The notes under the pieces were generated by a model that saw nothing but the letters and a program-made list of their open reading frames with translations, ran no database searches and was not told the DNA's origin. From Halomonas lysinitropha (GTDB taxonomy: Bacteria > Pseudomonadota > Gammaproteobacteria > Pseudomonadales > Halomonadaceae), in the NCBI RefSeq assembly GCF_902500215.1, contig NZ_CABVOU010000033.1:265945-329944 (forward strand): a stretch of DNA of 64,000 bases, in the 5' to 3' direction. Position 1 is the stretch's first letter. Each line of letters opens with the position of its first letter. This document shows, piece by piece, positions 8,919 through 18,105 of the stretch. Made by a program: the position numbers and the translations under genes.

Positions 8919-9422
8919 CTAACCGGCATCGAGCCAGCCAAGGACCACCGCGTGCAGTTGCCGGGCCTGCGCCTCGTCGAGCCCTGGTGCCGTCATCGCT
9001 TGGCCCGGCATGTCGGGGCCTGCTTCGGCCGGCATCTCGATGCCGATGATCCGGATCCCCGCGCGGAAGAGCCCCAGGGCTTCGACCAGCGCCAGGGTGC
9101 TCGCCAGGTCGAGGCCGTGTGATGACAGGCGCGCAATGGCCGCGGGGAGCTCCGCCGGCGCAAAGACCTTGAGGGTGCCGGGCGGCCCCTGGCCCCGCAT
9201 GGCATCGATCAGCAGCAGGCGGTCGCGTGGCGTCACCGCGTACAGGAAGAGGTCGACGGGCTGGTCGAGTCGCGCGACCGTGAGGTCATGGCGCCCGGAC
9301 AGCGTATCACCCAGCCACTCGGCGGCGAGCCAGCCCAGCCGGTCCCCGCCATGGGGCGAGCCGAGCCCGAAGAGATAGGCATGACCGCCGGGCCGGTCGG
9401 CGGCCCCGTCCTGCCTGGCCAT
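8919..9422 (-). CDS. [NiFe] hydrogenase maturation endopeptidase (HycI/HyaD family)
   Basis: About 167 residues. These nickel-dependent proteases clip the C-terminal tail of the hydrogenase large subunit after Ni insertion. The N-terminal family loop is present as LFGLGSPHGGDRLGW, with Asp in the place usually held by Glu/Asp of GxGNxxxxDDGxG. It is followed by the metal-site Asp in LLLIDAM and the His in LSSHGLDL. It is the last gene of the hydrogenase operon and overlaps the 3' end of its own substrate gene hydA. The start is uncertain: ATG 9422 is chosen, but ATG 9461 in the same frame is possible, and neither has a convincing Shine-Dalgarno. Confidence 0.85.
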   Translation of the reverse strand: MARQDGAADRPGGHAYLFGLGSPHGGDRLGWLAAEWLGDTLSGRHDLTVARLDQPVDLFLYAVTPRDRLLLIDAMRGQGPPGTLKVFAPAELPAAIARLSSHGLDLASTLALVEALGLFRAGIRIIGIEMPAEAGPDMPGQAMTAPGLDEAQARQLHAVVLGWLDAG

Positions 9423-9444
9423 GCTCGGCCCGGTCTCGCGTGGC

Positions 9445-10746
9445 TTATTTCCGAACGGCATGGAAATCCAGGAAGTGGGTGGCGCAGGAGATGCAGGGGT
9501 CGTAGTTGCGGATCACCATTTCGCCGTGCAGCCGCAGGGCGTCGTCGTCGCGCTCCAGGCCGAAGCGGGTGAGGCTCGCCGCGAGGTCCTCCTCCATCCG
9601 CGCCTGGTTCTGGCTGGTGGGGGGGACGATCCGGGCCTCGGCGACCCGGGCATCGCCGTCAAGCGCATAGCGATGCCAGAGGATGCCTCGGGGGGCCTCG
9701 GTGCAGCCGACGCCGACCCCGCCCCGGACGGGTGTCTCGGCATGGGGCTCGCCGGCGGGGGCGTAGTCCTCGGTGAGGCGCAGCGCCTCGGCGAGGGCCA
9801 CATGCATTTCCACCGCCCGGGCCACGATGCTGTGGAACATGTTGCGGCTGGGGAAGTGGATGCCGAGGTCGTCGAGCCGCTGTCGCAGCGCCTCGGGCAG
9901 CCGGTCGAGGTTGTTGTTGAGCCGGGCCAGCGGCCCGACCAGGTAGGGATGGCCGTCGAGTTGGGCGTGCAGGGCCGTCGAGTGGGGCACCTGGAACTCC
10001 CGGAAGCGCTCCTCGAAGTCGGCCGGGGCGATGTCGAGCCCTCGGTCGGAGACAATCCGGCCCGCGGTGATGGGGTAGTCACTGGGATGACGCAGCGACA
10101 CCGAGACGAAGTCCTGGTCGTCCTCGGGGATGGGGAGTCCGGCCGTCCAGGCGATCAGCTCGCGGGCCTCCTCGAGGCCCGTCACCAGCTGCTGTCGCAG
10201 GGCCTGCATGGCCGCCGAGTCGGGGGCATGGAAGAAGCCGCCCGGACAGATGCCGACCGGGTGTACCGAACGGCCGCCGAAGGTACGGATGATCGCGTTG
10301 CCGAGCCCCTGGAGCCGCAGGCCACGGCGAACCTCGTCCGGGTAGTCCCGGGCCATCGCCGGGGCGCTGTCGTAGCCGAGAAAGTCGGGGGCGGCCAGCA
10401 AGTGGATGTGCAGACTGTGGCTCTGCAGCCACTCGCCGCAGTACATCACCCGGCGCATCGCCTCCACCCAGGGACTGGGCGCGACGCCGAGGATCGACTC
10501 GATCGCCGCCACCGCACTCATCTGGTAGGCCACGGGGCAGATGCCGCAGATGCGGGCCACACTGTCGATCACGTCCTGGCTGCTGCGGCCTTCGAGCAGC
10601 TTCTCGAACAGCCGGGGCGGCTCGAAGATGCGCAGCGTCAGCGCCTCGATCCGGCCGGCCTCGATGCGGATGTCCAGGGCGCCCTCGCCCTCGACCCGTG
10701 CCAGGATGGGCACATGGATCTCGCCGGTTCGCGTGTCGTGATTCAT
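9445..10746 (-). CDS. hydA: Group 3b-type [NiFe] hydrogenase large (catalytic) subunit
   Basis: A 433-residue protein carrying the Ni-Fe(CN)2CO active site. The N-terminal ligand motif is RICGICP (Cys67, Cys70). The C-terminal one is DPCISCATH (Cys418, Cys421), with the cleavage site expected after His424, releasing a nine-residue tail FLDFHAVRK. A DPCISC motif and a very short tail are typical of group 3 cytoplasmic enzymes such as the Pyrococcus sulfhydrogenase alpha subunit. Combined with hydB, hydG and hydD upstream, this supports group 3b (NADP-linked, bidirectional). The start overlaps the hydD stop in an ATGA. Confidence 0.94.
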   Translation of the reverse strand: MNHDTRTGEIHVPILARVEGEGALDIRIEAGRIEALTLRIFEPPRLFEKLLEGRSSQDVIDSVARICGICPVAYQMSAVAAIESILGVAPSPWVEAMRRVMYCGEWLQSHSLHIHLLAAPDFLGYDSAPAMARDYPDEVRRGLRLQGLGNAIIRTFGGRSVHPVGICPGGFFHAPDSAAMQALRQQLVTGLEEARELIAWTAGLPIPEDDQDFVSVSLRHPSDYPITAGRIVSDRGLDIAPADFEERFREFQVPHSTALHAQLDGHPYLVGPLARLNNNLDRLPEALRQRLDDLGIHFPSRNMFHSIVARAVEMHVALAEALRLTEDYAPAGEPHAETPVRGGVGVGCTEAPRGILWHRYALDGDARVAEARIVPPTSQNQARMEEDLAASLTRFGLERDDDALRLHGEMVIRNYDPCISCATHFLDFHAVRK

Positions 10747-11564
10747 CCCTGCTCCTCCTCGCTGCCCTGACGCGTGATGACCCGGGCCTGCCAGTCCAGG
10801 CCCTCACGCCGGAACGGTTCGGCATGGCCATTGATGAACAGCAGGCGTCGGGCGACCTCGTCAGCCGGCATGCCGGTATCGGCCAGGTGGGTGGCCAGTG
10901 CCGAGACGTTGGCCTGCACGGCCGGCCCGTAGCAGGCGTAGCAGTCGCGCTGCCAGCGGGGGCAGATCGCGCCGCAGCCGGTGCTGGTGACCGGCCCCAT
11001 GCAGGGCTGGCCCTTGGCGACCATCACGCACACCGCCTGCTGGCGCTTGCACTCCATGCAGACCGCACTGTGGTCGACCCGGGGCAGGTGGCCGGCCAGC
11101 AGCGACTTGGTGGCGCCGAGCACCTGTTCGCCGCTGACCGGGCAGCCCCAGAGCTCCAGGTCGACCTTGACGCTCTCGGCAATCGGGGTCGAGTCGGCGA
11201 GCAGGTCGATATGCTCGGGCTGGGCATAGACCCCGGACACCCACTCGTCGGCGTCGTGGAGGTTGCGCAGCGCCTGGATGCCGCCGGCGGTGGCGCAGGC
11301 GCCGATGGTGACCAGGTAGCGACTGCGCTGGCGGATGCCGTGCAGGCGCGCGGCGTCCTGGGAGGTGGCCACGCTGCCCTCGACGAAGGCGATGTCGACC
11401 TCGGCTTCCTCGTCGATCGGCCCGGCCTCGGCGAAGTGCAGGATGTCGACGGTCTCGGCCAGGGCCAGCAGGGGCTCGCCCAGGTTGAGGAAGGCCAGCT
11501 GGCAGCCGTCGCAGGAGCTGAACTTGTGCACGGCGATGCGTGGGCGGCGGGTCGCGGTGGTCAT
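10743..11564 (-). CDS. hydD: [NiFe] hydrogenase small subunit (delta, Fe-S electron relay)
   Basis: A 273-residue small subunit that carries electrons from the Ni-Fe site. Cysteine motifs for the proximal and further [4Fe-4S] clusters are visible: SSCDGCQLAFLNL near the N-terminus, GACATAGG and GCPVS in the middle, and a Cys-rich C-terminal part (CMECKRQQ, GQPCMGPVTSTGCGAICPRW, CYACYGP). There is no Tat signal, which fits a soluble cytoplasmic enzyme. The gene starts 2 nt after the hydG stop and overlaps hydA by 4 nt. Confidence 0.93.
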   Translation of the reverse strand: MTTATRRPRIAVHKFSSCDGCQLAFLNLGEPLLALAETVDILHFAEAGPIDEEAEVDIAFVEGSVATSQDAARLHGIRQRSRYLVTIGACATAGGIQALRNLHDADEWVSGVYAQPEHIDLLADSTPIAESVKVDLELWGCPVSGEQVLGATKSLLAGHLPRVDHSAVCMECKRQQAVCVMVAKGQPCMGPVTSTGCGAICPRWQRDCYACYGPAVQANVSALATHLADTGMPADEVARRLLFINGHAEPFRREGLDWQARVITRQGSEEEQG

Positions 11565-11566
11565 GG

Positions 11567-12400
11567 TCAGACTCCCCTGTGCGACAGGTAGGGCGCCAGC
11601 TCCCGGCAGGTGAAGACCGGGCCGTCACGGCACACGAACTTGGGCCCCAGCTGGCAGCGGCCGCAGGAGCCGATGGCGCAGTGCATGTTGCGCTCCATGC
11701 TGAGCCAGATCCGCGCTTCTGGCACCTCGCGCTCGCGCATCGCCCTGATCACCGCCCGCATCATGCCCTCCGGTCCGCAGATGAAGATCGAACAGCGCGC
11801 CGGGTCGAAGTCGATGCGCTCGAAGAACTGGGTCACCGGGCCGGTATGCCAGGGCCAGAAGGTATCGCCGGTGTCGGCGGTCAAGTAGACCTCGACGTCC
11901 GGGTGCCGGCGCCAGGCGTCGTAGCGATCGCGCCAGATCAGGTCGTTGGAGTGCTTGACTCCCTGGATGATATGCAGGCGGCCGTAGCGTCCACGCCGGT
12001 GCAGCACGTACTCGATCAGCGACACCGAGGGGGCGCAGCCCAGGCCACCGGTGACGATCACCAGGTCGGTACCCTCGGCCTCCTCCGTGGGCCAGCCGCG
12101 ACCGTAGGGGCCGCGCAGGCCGAGCCGGTCGCCGACCTCGAGCCGCCCCAGGTTGCGGGTGACAGAGCCGACCTTGCGGATGGTGTGGTCGATCATCTCC
12201 CGCTCGTCGGGGTCGGAGACGATGGAGATCGGGACCTCGCCCATGCCCGGCAGGCAGAGCATGTTGAACTGGCCCATCGCGAAGCGGTAGGCGGCCTGCA
12301 CCTCGGGGTCGGTGAAGCGAAGCTGCAGGCTGAACATGTCCGGGGACTCGTCCCTGCGGCCGACCACTTCGGCCTCGGAAGGTACCAGTGGGCTCATCAT
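11567..12400 (-). CDS. hydG: Hydrogenase gamma subunit, FAD/NAD(P)H-binding reductase
   Basis: A 277-residue ferredoxin-NADP-reductase-like protein that passes electrons between the hydrogenase clusters and NAD(P). I take the ATG at 12400, which overlaps the hydB stop (ATGA). A longer frame to 12658 only reads through hydB. Features are an FAD-binding region (MGQFNMLCLPGMGEVPISI), a nucleotide-binding stretch (TGGLGCAPSVSLIEYVLHR), the FICGPEGMM motif, and a C-terminal [2Fe-2S] cysteine cluster (NMHCAIGSCGRCQLG, KFVCRDGPVF) as in dihydroorotate dehydrogenase PyrK/HydG proteins. Confidence 0.92.
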   Translation of the reverse strand: MMSPLVPSEAEVVGRRDESPDMFSLQLRFTDPEVQAAYRFAMGQFNMLCLPGMGEVPISIVSDPDEREMIDHTIRKVGSVTRNLGRLEVGDRLGLRGPYGRGWPTEEAEGTDLVIVTGGLGCAPSVSLIEYVLHRRGRYGRLHIIQGVKHSNDLIWRDRYDAWRRHPDVEVYLTADTGDTFWPWHTGPVTQFFERIDFDPARCSIFICGPEGMMRAVIRAMREREVPEARIWLSMERNMHCAIGSCGRCQLGPKFVCRDGPVFTCRELAPYLSHRGV

Positions 12401-13539
12401 GCCGGGTCCTCCCCGTCGGGTGCCTTGGGAGCCACGTCCTCGGGCGCTATGGAAAGCGCGGCCAGCTCCTCGGTCACGTCGATGCCCACCGGGCACCAGG
12501 CGATGCAGCGGCCGCAGCCCACGCAGCCGCTGCGGCCGTACTGCTCCACCCAGGTGCCGAACTTGTGGGTCAGCCACTGGCGATAGCGCTGGGGCCGCTC
12601 GGCCCGGATGACGGTGCCGTGGATGTAGCTGTGGTCGGGGTCGAAGCAGCTGCCCCACTGCCGGCCGTGGCTAGCCGTCTGGCCGTCCAGGGAGAGTTCG
12701 TCGACGTGGGTCTGGCAGAAGCAGGTGGGGCAGACCGCGGTGCAGTTGCCGCAGGTCAGGCAGCGGTCGTTGAGGCTCTGCCAGTGGGGGTGGGCCACTG
12801 CCGCCTGCAGCATCTCCGGCAGCGAGGCGTCGGGCAGGCCGCGCGTCTGCTGGCGGGTGGCACGCTCGACCCCGGCCTCCACCTGCTCGAGCTGGTCATG
12901 GCTGGCCAGGGTCGTCTCCAGGGTGTCGAGGATGGCCTGGCCCTCCTGGGTGTGAGCCTCCACCACGAAGCCGTCGTCGAGTTCCGAGAGCGCCAGGTCG
13001 AAGCCGTGCTGTGCCCGCGGACCATCCCCGGTGGCGGTGCAGAAGCAGGTGGCGGCAGAGCGCATGCAGTTGACGGCGACCAGGAAGAGGTTCTGGCGTC
13101 GCTCGCGGTAGTGCGGGTCCGGATGGGGGTCATGCAGGAAGTGGCGGTCATGGACCGCCAGCGCCGCGAGGTCGCAGGCGCGTACGCCGATGACCGCTGT
13201 CGGCTGGGCCTCGGGGGGCTGCTCGCGGAACACCAGGCGGCCATCGGGCTGGCGCTCGCTTCGCCACAGGGTCTCGCGAGGGGCAAAGGTCAGCGGCTTG
13301 ATTGCCTGGGGGCCCATGGCCCAGTCGAAGACGCGGCCGGAGTCGGTGCGCTCGAGTCGGTAGTGGCCGGGGGCCTGGTCATCGATGATCCCGACAGGCA
13401 GCTGCTCCACCGTCGCGAGGGGCTCGAAGAGGATGGCATGGTCGCGCACCCGGGGCCCGATGACCTCATAGCCCGCCTCCACCAGCCGGTCGATGAGTGA
13501 CTGGAGGCGCTCGCGGGCGAGAAAGTGGCGTACCTTCAT
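12397..13539 (-). CDS. hydB: Hydrogenase beta subunit, 4Fe-4S ferredoxin-type
   Basis: A 380-residue iron-sulfur subunit of the HydB / anaerobic sulfite reductase A type. Two ferredoxin motifs lie in the C-terminal third: RCLTCGNCTAVCPTCFC and CVGCGRCIAWCPVGID. Further cysteines occur in the N-terminal domain (VRACDLAAL and NCMRSAATCFCTATG). In the Pyrococcus enzyme this subunit gave rise to the sulfhydrogenase name because of its similarity to sulfite reductase subunits. The gene begins 48 nt after hypE, the largest gap in the operon, and overlaps hydG by 4 nt. Confidence 0.92.
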   Translation of the reverse strand: MKVRHFLARERLQSLIDRLVEAGYEVIGPRVRDHAILFEPLATVEQLPVGIIDDQAPGHYRLERTDSGRVFDWAMGPQAIKPLTFAPRETLWRSERQPDGRLVFREQPPEAQPTAVIGVRACDLAALAVHDRHFLHDPHPDPHYRERRQNLFLVAVNCMRSAATCFCTATGDGPRAQHGFDLALSELDDGFVVEAHTQEGQAILDTLETTLASHDQLEQVEAGVERATRQQTRGLPDASLPEMLQAAVAHPHWQSLNDRCLTCGNCTAVCPTCFCQTHVDELSLDGQTASHGRQWGSCFDPDHSYIHGTVIRAERPQRYRQWLTHKFGTWVEQYGRSGCVGCGRCIAWCPVGIDVTEELAALSIAPEDVAPKAPDGEDPA

Positions 13540-13587
13540 GGTGGCGTTCCCCTTGAACGATCGTCAGGTGGCCGGTGCCGCCGGGGC

Positions 13588-14616
13588 TCAGCAGATGCGC
13601 GGCAGCGGGTCGTCCTCGAGCTCCTGCAGGAGGCGCTCGCCGCCCCACTCGTTGACCAGCAGCAACCGGTCGTGGTGCGGGTCGAGCGTGCCGACCCGCT
13701 GTGCCCCTCCGCCCTGCGGGAGCGCCTGCCAGCGGCGCAGGGCCTCGTCGGCCTGCTCCTCGGCCACGATGGCGACCACCCGCCCCTCGCAGGCGAGATA
13801 GAGGGGGTCATAGCCCAGCATGTCGCAGACGCTGCGCACGCTGCCGCGGATCGGCAGACGTGGCTCCTCGAGCGTCACGCCGAGCCCCGTGGCCTGGATC
13901 ACCTCGTGCAGCACCGTCGCCAGGCCGCCGCGGGTCGGATCGCGCATGAAGCGCAGGCCGGGCATCGTCAACAGGGCCTGGGTCAGGGGCAGCACGCTGG
14001 CGCTGTCGGAGGCCAGGCTGCCGCTCAGGCCGAACTCCTCGCGGGCCAGCATCACGGCAATGCCGTGGTCGCCCAGCGGCCCGCTGACCAGCACCGCATC
14101 CCCCGCACGAATGTCGCGGGTGCCGAGGGCCAGCCCGAGGGGCCGCGTACCGATCCCCGACACGCCGAAGTAGAGCCCGCCACACAGTCCGCGCGGCAGG
14201 ACCTTGGTGTCGCCGGCCACCACCTGGACATCGCAGGCCCGAGCGGCCTTGGCCAGGCTGACGACGATTCGCTCGAGCTCGTCGAGCGGCAGCCCCTCCT
14301 CGAGGAAGGCGTTGAGGCTCAGGTAGCGCGGGGTCGCGCCGCAGACGGCGAGGTCATTGACGGTGCCGTGCACCGCCAGGCTGCCGATGTCGCCCCCGGC
14401 GAAGAACAGCGGCTGCACGGTGACCCCGTCGCTGGTGAAGACCAGCTCGTGGTCGCCGTCCGGGAAGGGGGGCAGGATGGCGGCATCGGCCAGCGGTGCC
14501 AGCCAGGGGTTGCCCAGCTGGCGGACAAACACCGCATCGATCAGCTGGCGCATGAGGCGCCCGCCGTTGCCGTGGGCCAGGGTGACGGTGGACGAATCGG
14601 GACCGGGTTGGGTCAC
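13588..14616 (-). CDS. hypE: Hydrogenase maturation factor HypE
   Basis: A 342-residue PurM-like ATPase that dehydrates a C-terminal thiocarboxamide to thiocyanate, the source of the cyanide ligands. The chain ends in the invariant PRIC, so Cys342 is the modified residue. ATP-site motifs are present: LAHGNGGRLM, FTSDGVTVQPLFFAGGDIGSLAVHGTVND, VVAGDTKVLPRG and MRDPTRGGLATVLHE. The start is a GTG directly after the hypD-hypF TGA. The GAG repeats coding the last residues of HypDF supply the ribosome-binding site, indicating tight coupling. Confidence 0.95.
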   Translation of the reverse strand: MTQPGPDSSTVTLAHGNGGRLMRQLIDAVFVRQLGNPWLAPLADAAILPPFPDGDHELVFTSDGVTVQPLFFAGGDIGSLAVHGTVNDLAVCGATPRYLSLNAFLEEGLPLDELERIVVSLAKAARACDVQVVAGDTKVLPRGLCGGLYFGVSGIGTRPLGLALGTRDIRAGDAVLVSGPLGDHGIAVMLAREEFGLSGSLASDSASVLPLTQALLTMPGLRFMRDPTRGGLATVLHEVIQATGLGVTLEEPRLPIRGSVRSVCDMLGYDPLYLACEGRVVAIVAEEQADEALRRWQALPQGGGAQRVGTLDPHHDRLLLVNEWGGERLLQELEDDPLPRIC

Positions 14617-17600
14617 TCACTCCTCCTCGTGCCGTGACAGTCGGGCCAGGCACTCCATGACCTGGCCGACGCTGATGGCGGCGTCGTTGCAGGGCAGCCG
14701 CTCGTGCAGAAGCACCCTGAAGCCATCCTCCTCCAGGGCTGCCACGGCCGCCTCGGTCAGCCGGCGGTTCTGGAACACGCCGCCGGTCAGGCCGAGGGTC
14801 TCCACCCCAGTCGCATCCCGAGCCGCCCCCGCCTGCCGGCATAGCACCCGGACCAGGGTGGCATGGAAGTCCGCGGCGCGCCGTTCCGGGCCGAGACGCG
14901 CGTCATGGAGGTGACGGATCAGCGGGCGCCAGTCACAGCGTAGCACCCCGTCCGGGTCGCGTTGGTGGGGAAGCTCGAGGCCCTGGCCGTCGCCCTTGGC
15001 CAGGGCCTCGAGCCGCATGGCGGCCTGGGCCTCGTGGCTGACCCGGGGCATCGGGACCAGCAGGGCCGCGGCGGCATCGAACAGCCGGCCCACGGCGGAA
15101 CAGGCGGGGGCGTTGAGGCGTCGCTCCCAGGCCGCTCGCAGCAGGGCCAGCGCCTCGTCGGTGCCTTCGGCGACCGGCCCCTCGAGGCCGCTCTGCCAGC
15201 CCTGGGTGGCGGCCAGGCGCCAGGGCTCCCGGATGGCCGCCTCCCCGCCGGGCAGGGCAAAGGGCGCGAACGAGGCATGGCGCCGCCAGCGCCCGGGTCG
15301 GCCGAGCAGCGCCTCGCCGCCCCACAGGCTGCCGTCGGGGCCCAGCCCGGTGCCATCCCAGGTGAACACCAGGGTCGGCTCCCGGAAGCGGCCATGCTCC
15401 CCGCATAGGGCGGCGGCATGGGCGTGGTGGTGGGCGACCTCCCGGCACGCCAGGCCGCTGTCGCGGGCCCAGCGAGTGCTGTGGTAGCCGGGGTGGGCAT
15501 CATGCAGGACGAGCTCGGGGCGCACGCCATACAGCCCGGGCAGGGTCTCGATCTGCCGCGCGAAGGCCTGCTGGGTGCGTAATGCCGACAGCTCGCCGAT
15601 GTGCGGCGACAGCACCAGCCGCGCCTCCCAGGCGAGGCAGACCGTGCTCTTCTGCTGGGCGCCCACGGCGAGCAGGGTCCGGGGCAGGCGCCAGGGCAAC
15701 TCGAGTTCCAGGGGAGCGGCGCCCCGCCCCAGTCGCAGCGGGCGGGCCCTGCCGGCGATGGGCCGGCGGATGCCGTCATCCACGGGGCGCAGGATGGGGC
15801 GGTCATGGTGCAGGAAGGCATCGGCTACCCGGCCCAGGCGCTGCGCCGCCATGGCCCGGTCGGCGATGATCGGCTCGCCCCCGAGGTTGGCCGAGGTGGC
15901 GACCAGCGGGCGCGCCAGGGCCTCCAGCAGCAGGTGGTGCAGGGGCGCATAGGGCAGCAGCATGCCGACCTCGTCGAGCCCGGGGGCGAGGCCCGCCTCG
16001 AGGCCGTGGTTGGCGCGCAGCGGGAGCAGCACCACCGGCCGCTCGTCGGCGAGCAGGGCCTCGGCGGCCGCCGGGTCCAGCCGGGCATGCCGGCGCACGG
16101 CCCCCAGGCCGTCCTCGCCCTGCCACGGGACCATCACGGCGAAGGGCTTGTGTGGCCGATGCTTGCGCTCGCGCAGGGTCGCCAGCGCTGCCGGGTTGCC
16201 GGCATCGGCCATCAGGTGGTAGCCACCGACTCCCTTCACGGCCACGATCCGGCCATCGGCCAGTGCGGCGATGGCGGCCTCGAGGGCCTCCCGCGGGTCC
16301 GACAGCGTTCTCTTGCCTTGCACGAATTCCAGCCGTGGTCCGCACTGCGGACAGCCGATCGACTGGGCATGGAAGCGTCGGCTGTGCGGGTCGTCGTATT
16401 CCCGCCGGCACTCGGGGCAGAGCGGAAAGGCCTTGAGGCTGGTGCGCGCCCGATCGTAGGGCAGCCGTTCGATCACGCTGTAGCGCGGGCCGCACTGGTC
16501 GCAGTGGGTGAAGGGGTAGCCATGGTGGCGGTCCTGCGGATCGTGTATCTCCGCCAGGCAGGCCGGGCACACCGGGCTGTCCAGTGGCAGCTGGATCGCA
16601 CCGCCCGGGTCGCCGTCGCTGGGCTGGATCACGAACGGTCGGGCCGCGTTCGGTCGAGCCGCGTCTGGCGGGCCCAGCGTCGCCGGGATCGTCTCGCGGC
16701 GAGCGAGGCGCGGGCGTGCCAGCCGCGGCGCCTCGGCGAGCAGGGCCCGCTCGAAGGCGTCCAGGCGGTCGGCGCTTCCCTGGGCCTCGATCACCACCTT
16801 GCCGCCGCTGTTGCGAACCTGGCCCGCGAGTTCCAGCCGGCTGGCCAGCCGCTGGACGAAGGGCCGGAAGCCCACGCCCTGGACCACCCCGGCCAGCACC
16901 CAGCGTTGCGCTTCCTGGTCGGGGGCTCTCTCGATCGGGGCTGTCTCACCAGGGGCAGCGTCGACCGGGGTGGCGGCGATCCGACCGCTGGACGCTTCAT
17001 GGGTCGGCGGGACACCGTGGCTCCACCAGATCCGGCAGGCGCCCTCCTCGGAGACCATGCAGGGCCCCACCGGGCTCTCAGGCCGGCAGGCACTGCCGTA
17101 GAGCCGGCACTGCGGGGGGCGGATGCGCCCCAGCACGACCTCGGCGCAGTCGCAGCCGGGCGGCATCTCGCCGCGTCGCGCGTAGGCGGCCTCGAACACC
17201 CCGGGGAAGTGTCGACGGGCATCGCGCTCGGTCAGGGTCGCCGCGCAGCCGTAGCCGGAGTCGGGCAGGGGGCCGATGCCGCGCCACTCGGCGTCGGTGA
17301 TCTCGAACAGCGCGCCCATCAGCGCCTGGGCCCGTCGGTTGCCGGCGGCGGTGACGCACTGCGGGTAGGCGTTGTCGAGCCGCGGGGCCCGGTCGAGCGC
17401 CTGCCGGAGTACCGCATGCAGGCCCGCCAGGATCAGGCCGGGGGTGAAGCCGGCCACGGCGGTGGGCAGGCCATGCGCCTCGGCCACGAAACGCCACTGC
17501 TCGGCGCCCATGATGGTCGCTACATGCCCCGGGGCGATCAGCGCATCGAAGCCCGGCGCGCCGTCCGCGAGCAGGTGGGCGATGGCCGGCCAGGTCTGGC

Positions 17601-18102
17601 GGGCGCTGAGCAGTAGCAGCAGGTTGTCCGGCAGGTCCGTGCGGGAGAAGAGGGCGGCGATCGGCGCCGTGGTCGTCTCGAAGCCGGCGGCGAAGAAGAC
17701 CACTCGTTTTCCGGGATGCTGGCGGGCCAGCGTCAGCACCTCGCCGGGTGAGGCGACCGGGACCACCCGGCCGCCGAGGGCGCGGGCGGCCTGCAGGGAG
17801 CGCGGCTCCCGCCGGGGGGCATTGCAGGGCACGCGCACCATGTCGCCGAAGGTGGCGACGATGACGTCGTCCGCGAGGCTCAGGGCCACCGCGGCATGGA
17901 TGTCCTCCTCGGGGCAGACGCAGACGGGGCAGCCCGGCCCGGGAATCAGCTCCAGGTAGTCGGGCAGCACCTTGCGCAGGCCGGCATGGGTGATGGTGCG
18001 CTCGTGGCCGCCGCAGACGTTCAGGATCCGCAAGCGACCCGATGCCGGTCGGGGCAGGGCGCGTATCCGCTCCAGCCACTCGCCGGGGGTGGGGAGCGCC
18101 AT
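14617..18102 (-). CDS. hypD-hypF: HypD-HypF fusion protein: hydrogenase cyanide/CO ligand maturation
   Basis: A single 1161-residue frame. Residues 1-360 are HypD: CGGHE (Cys30), GPGCPVC (Cys58, Cys61), GFETTTAP (140-147) and a C-terminal Fe-S cysteine set (Cys317, 319, 332, 339, 348, 356). Residues 362-399 form a Pro/Ala-rich linker. HypF then begins with an acylphosphatase domain (WVLAGVVQGVGFRPF, 401-415), zinc fingers (CPAC 512, CDQC 534, CPEC 562, CPQC 584), a YrdC domain (about 605-790) and a Kae1-like carbamoyltransferase with the VAHHHAHAAAL metal motif. HypF makes the thiocarboxamide on HypE, and HypD with HypC assembles Fe(CN)2CO. In most genomes they are separate genes. The first motif is CGGHE rather than the more common CGGHT. 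The gene starts 3 nt after hypB. Confidence 0.94.
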   Translation of the reverse strand: MALPTPGEWLERIRALPRPASGRLRILNVCGGHERTITHAGLRKVLPDYLELIPGPGCPVCVCPEEDIHAAVALSLADDVIVATFGDMVRVPCNAPRREPRSLQAARALGGRVVPVASPGEVLTLARQHPGKRVVFFAAGFETTTAPIAALFSRTDLPDNLLLLLSARQTWPAIAHLLADGAPGFDALIAPGHVATIMGAEQWRFVAEAHGLPTAVAGFTPGLILAGLHAVLRQALDRAPRLDNAYPQCVTAAGNRRAQALMGALFEITDAEWRGIGPLPDSGYGCAATLTERDARRHFPGVFEAAYARRGEMPPGCDCAEVVLGRIRPPQCRLYGSACRPESPVGPCMVSEEGACRIWWSHGVPPTHEASSGRIAATPVDAAPGETAPIERAPDQEAQRWVLAGVVQGVGFRPFVQRLASRLELAGQVRNSGGKVVIEAQGSADRLDAFERALLAEAPRLARPRLARRETIPATLGPPDAARPNAARPFVIQPSDGDPGGAIQLPLDSPVCPACLAEIHDPQDRHHGYPFTHCDQCGPRYSVIERLPYDRARTSLKAFPLCPECRREYDDPHSRRFHAQSIGCPQCGPRLEFVQGKRTLSDPREALEAAIAALADGRIVAVKGVGGYHLMADAGNPAALATLRERKHRPHKPFAVMVPWQGEDGLGAVRRHARLDPAAAEALLADERPVVLLPLRANHGLEAGLAPGLDEVGMLLPYAPLHHLLLEALARPLVATSANLGGEPIIADRAMAAQRLGRVADAFLHHDRPILRPVDDGIRRPIAGRARPLRLGRGAAPLELELPWRLPRTLLAVGAQQKSTVCLAWEARLVLSPHIGELSALRTQQAFARQIETLPGLYGVRPELVLHDAHPGYHSTRWARDSGLACREVAHHHAHAAALCGEHGRFREPTLVFTWDGTGLGPDGSLWGGEALLGRPGRWRRHASFAPFALPGGEAAIREPWRLAATQGWQSGLEGPVAEGTDEALALLRAAWERRLNAPACSAVGRLFDAAAALLVPMPRVSHEAQAAMRLEALAKGDGQGLELPHQRDPDGVLRCDWRPLIRHLHDARLGPERRAADFHATLVRVLCRQAGAARDATGVETLGLTGGVFQNRRLTEAAVAALEEDGFRVLLHERLPCNDAAISVGQVMECLARLSRHEEE

Positions 18103-18105
18103 GGC

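Noticed and set aside
11567..12658. Longer hydG frame starting at 12658
   Set aside because: The extra 86 residues overlap the hydB coding region and show no homology. The ATG overlapping the hydB stop gives the proper N-terminus.
15601..17616. 671-residue plus-strand frame opposite hypD-hypF
   Set aside because: It is an antisense shadow, with no recognisable domain and the HypDF frame carrying all metal and catalytic motifs.
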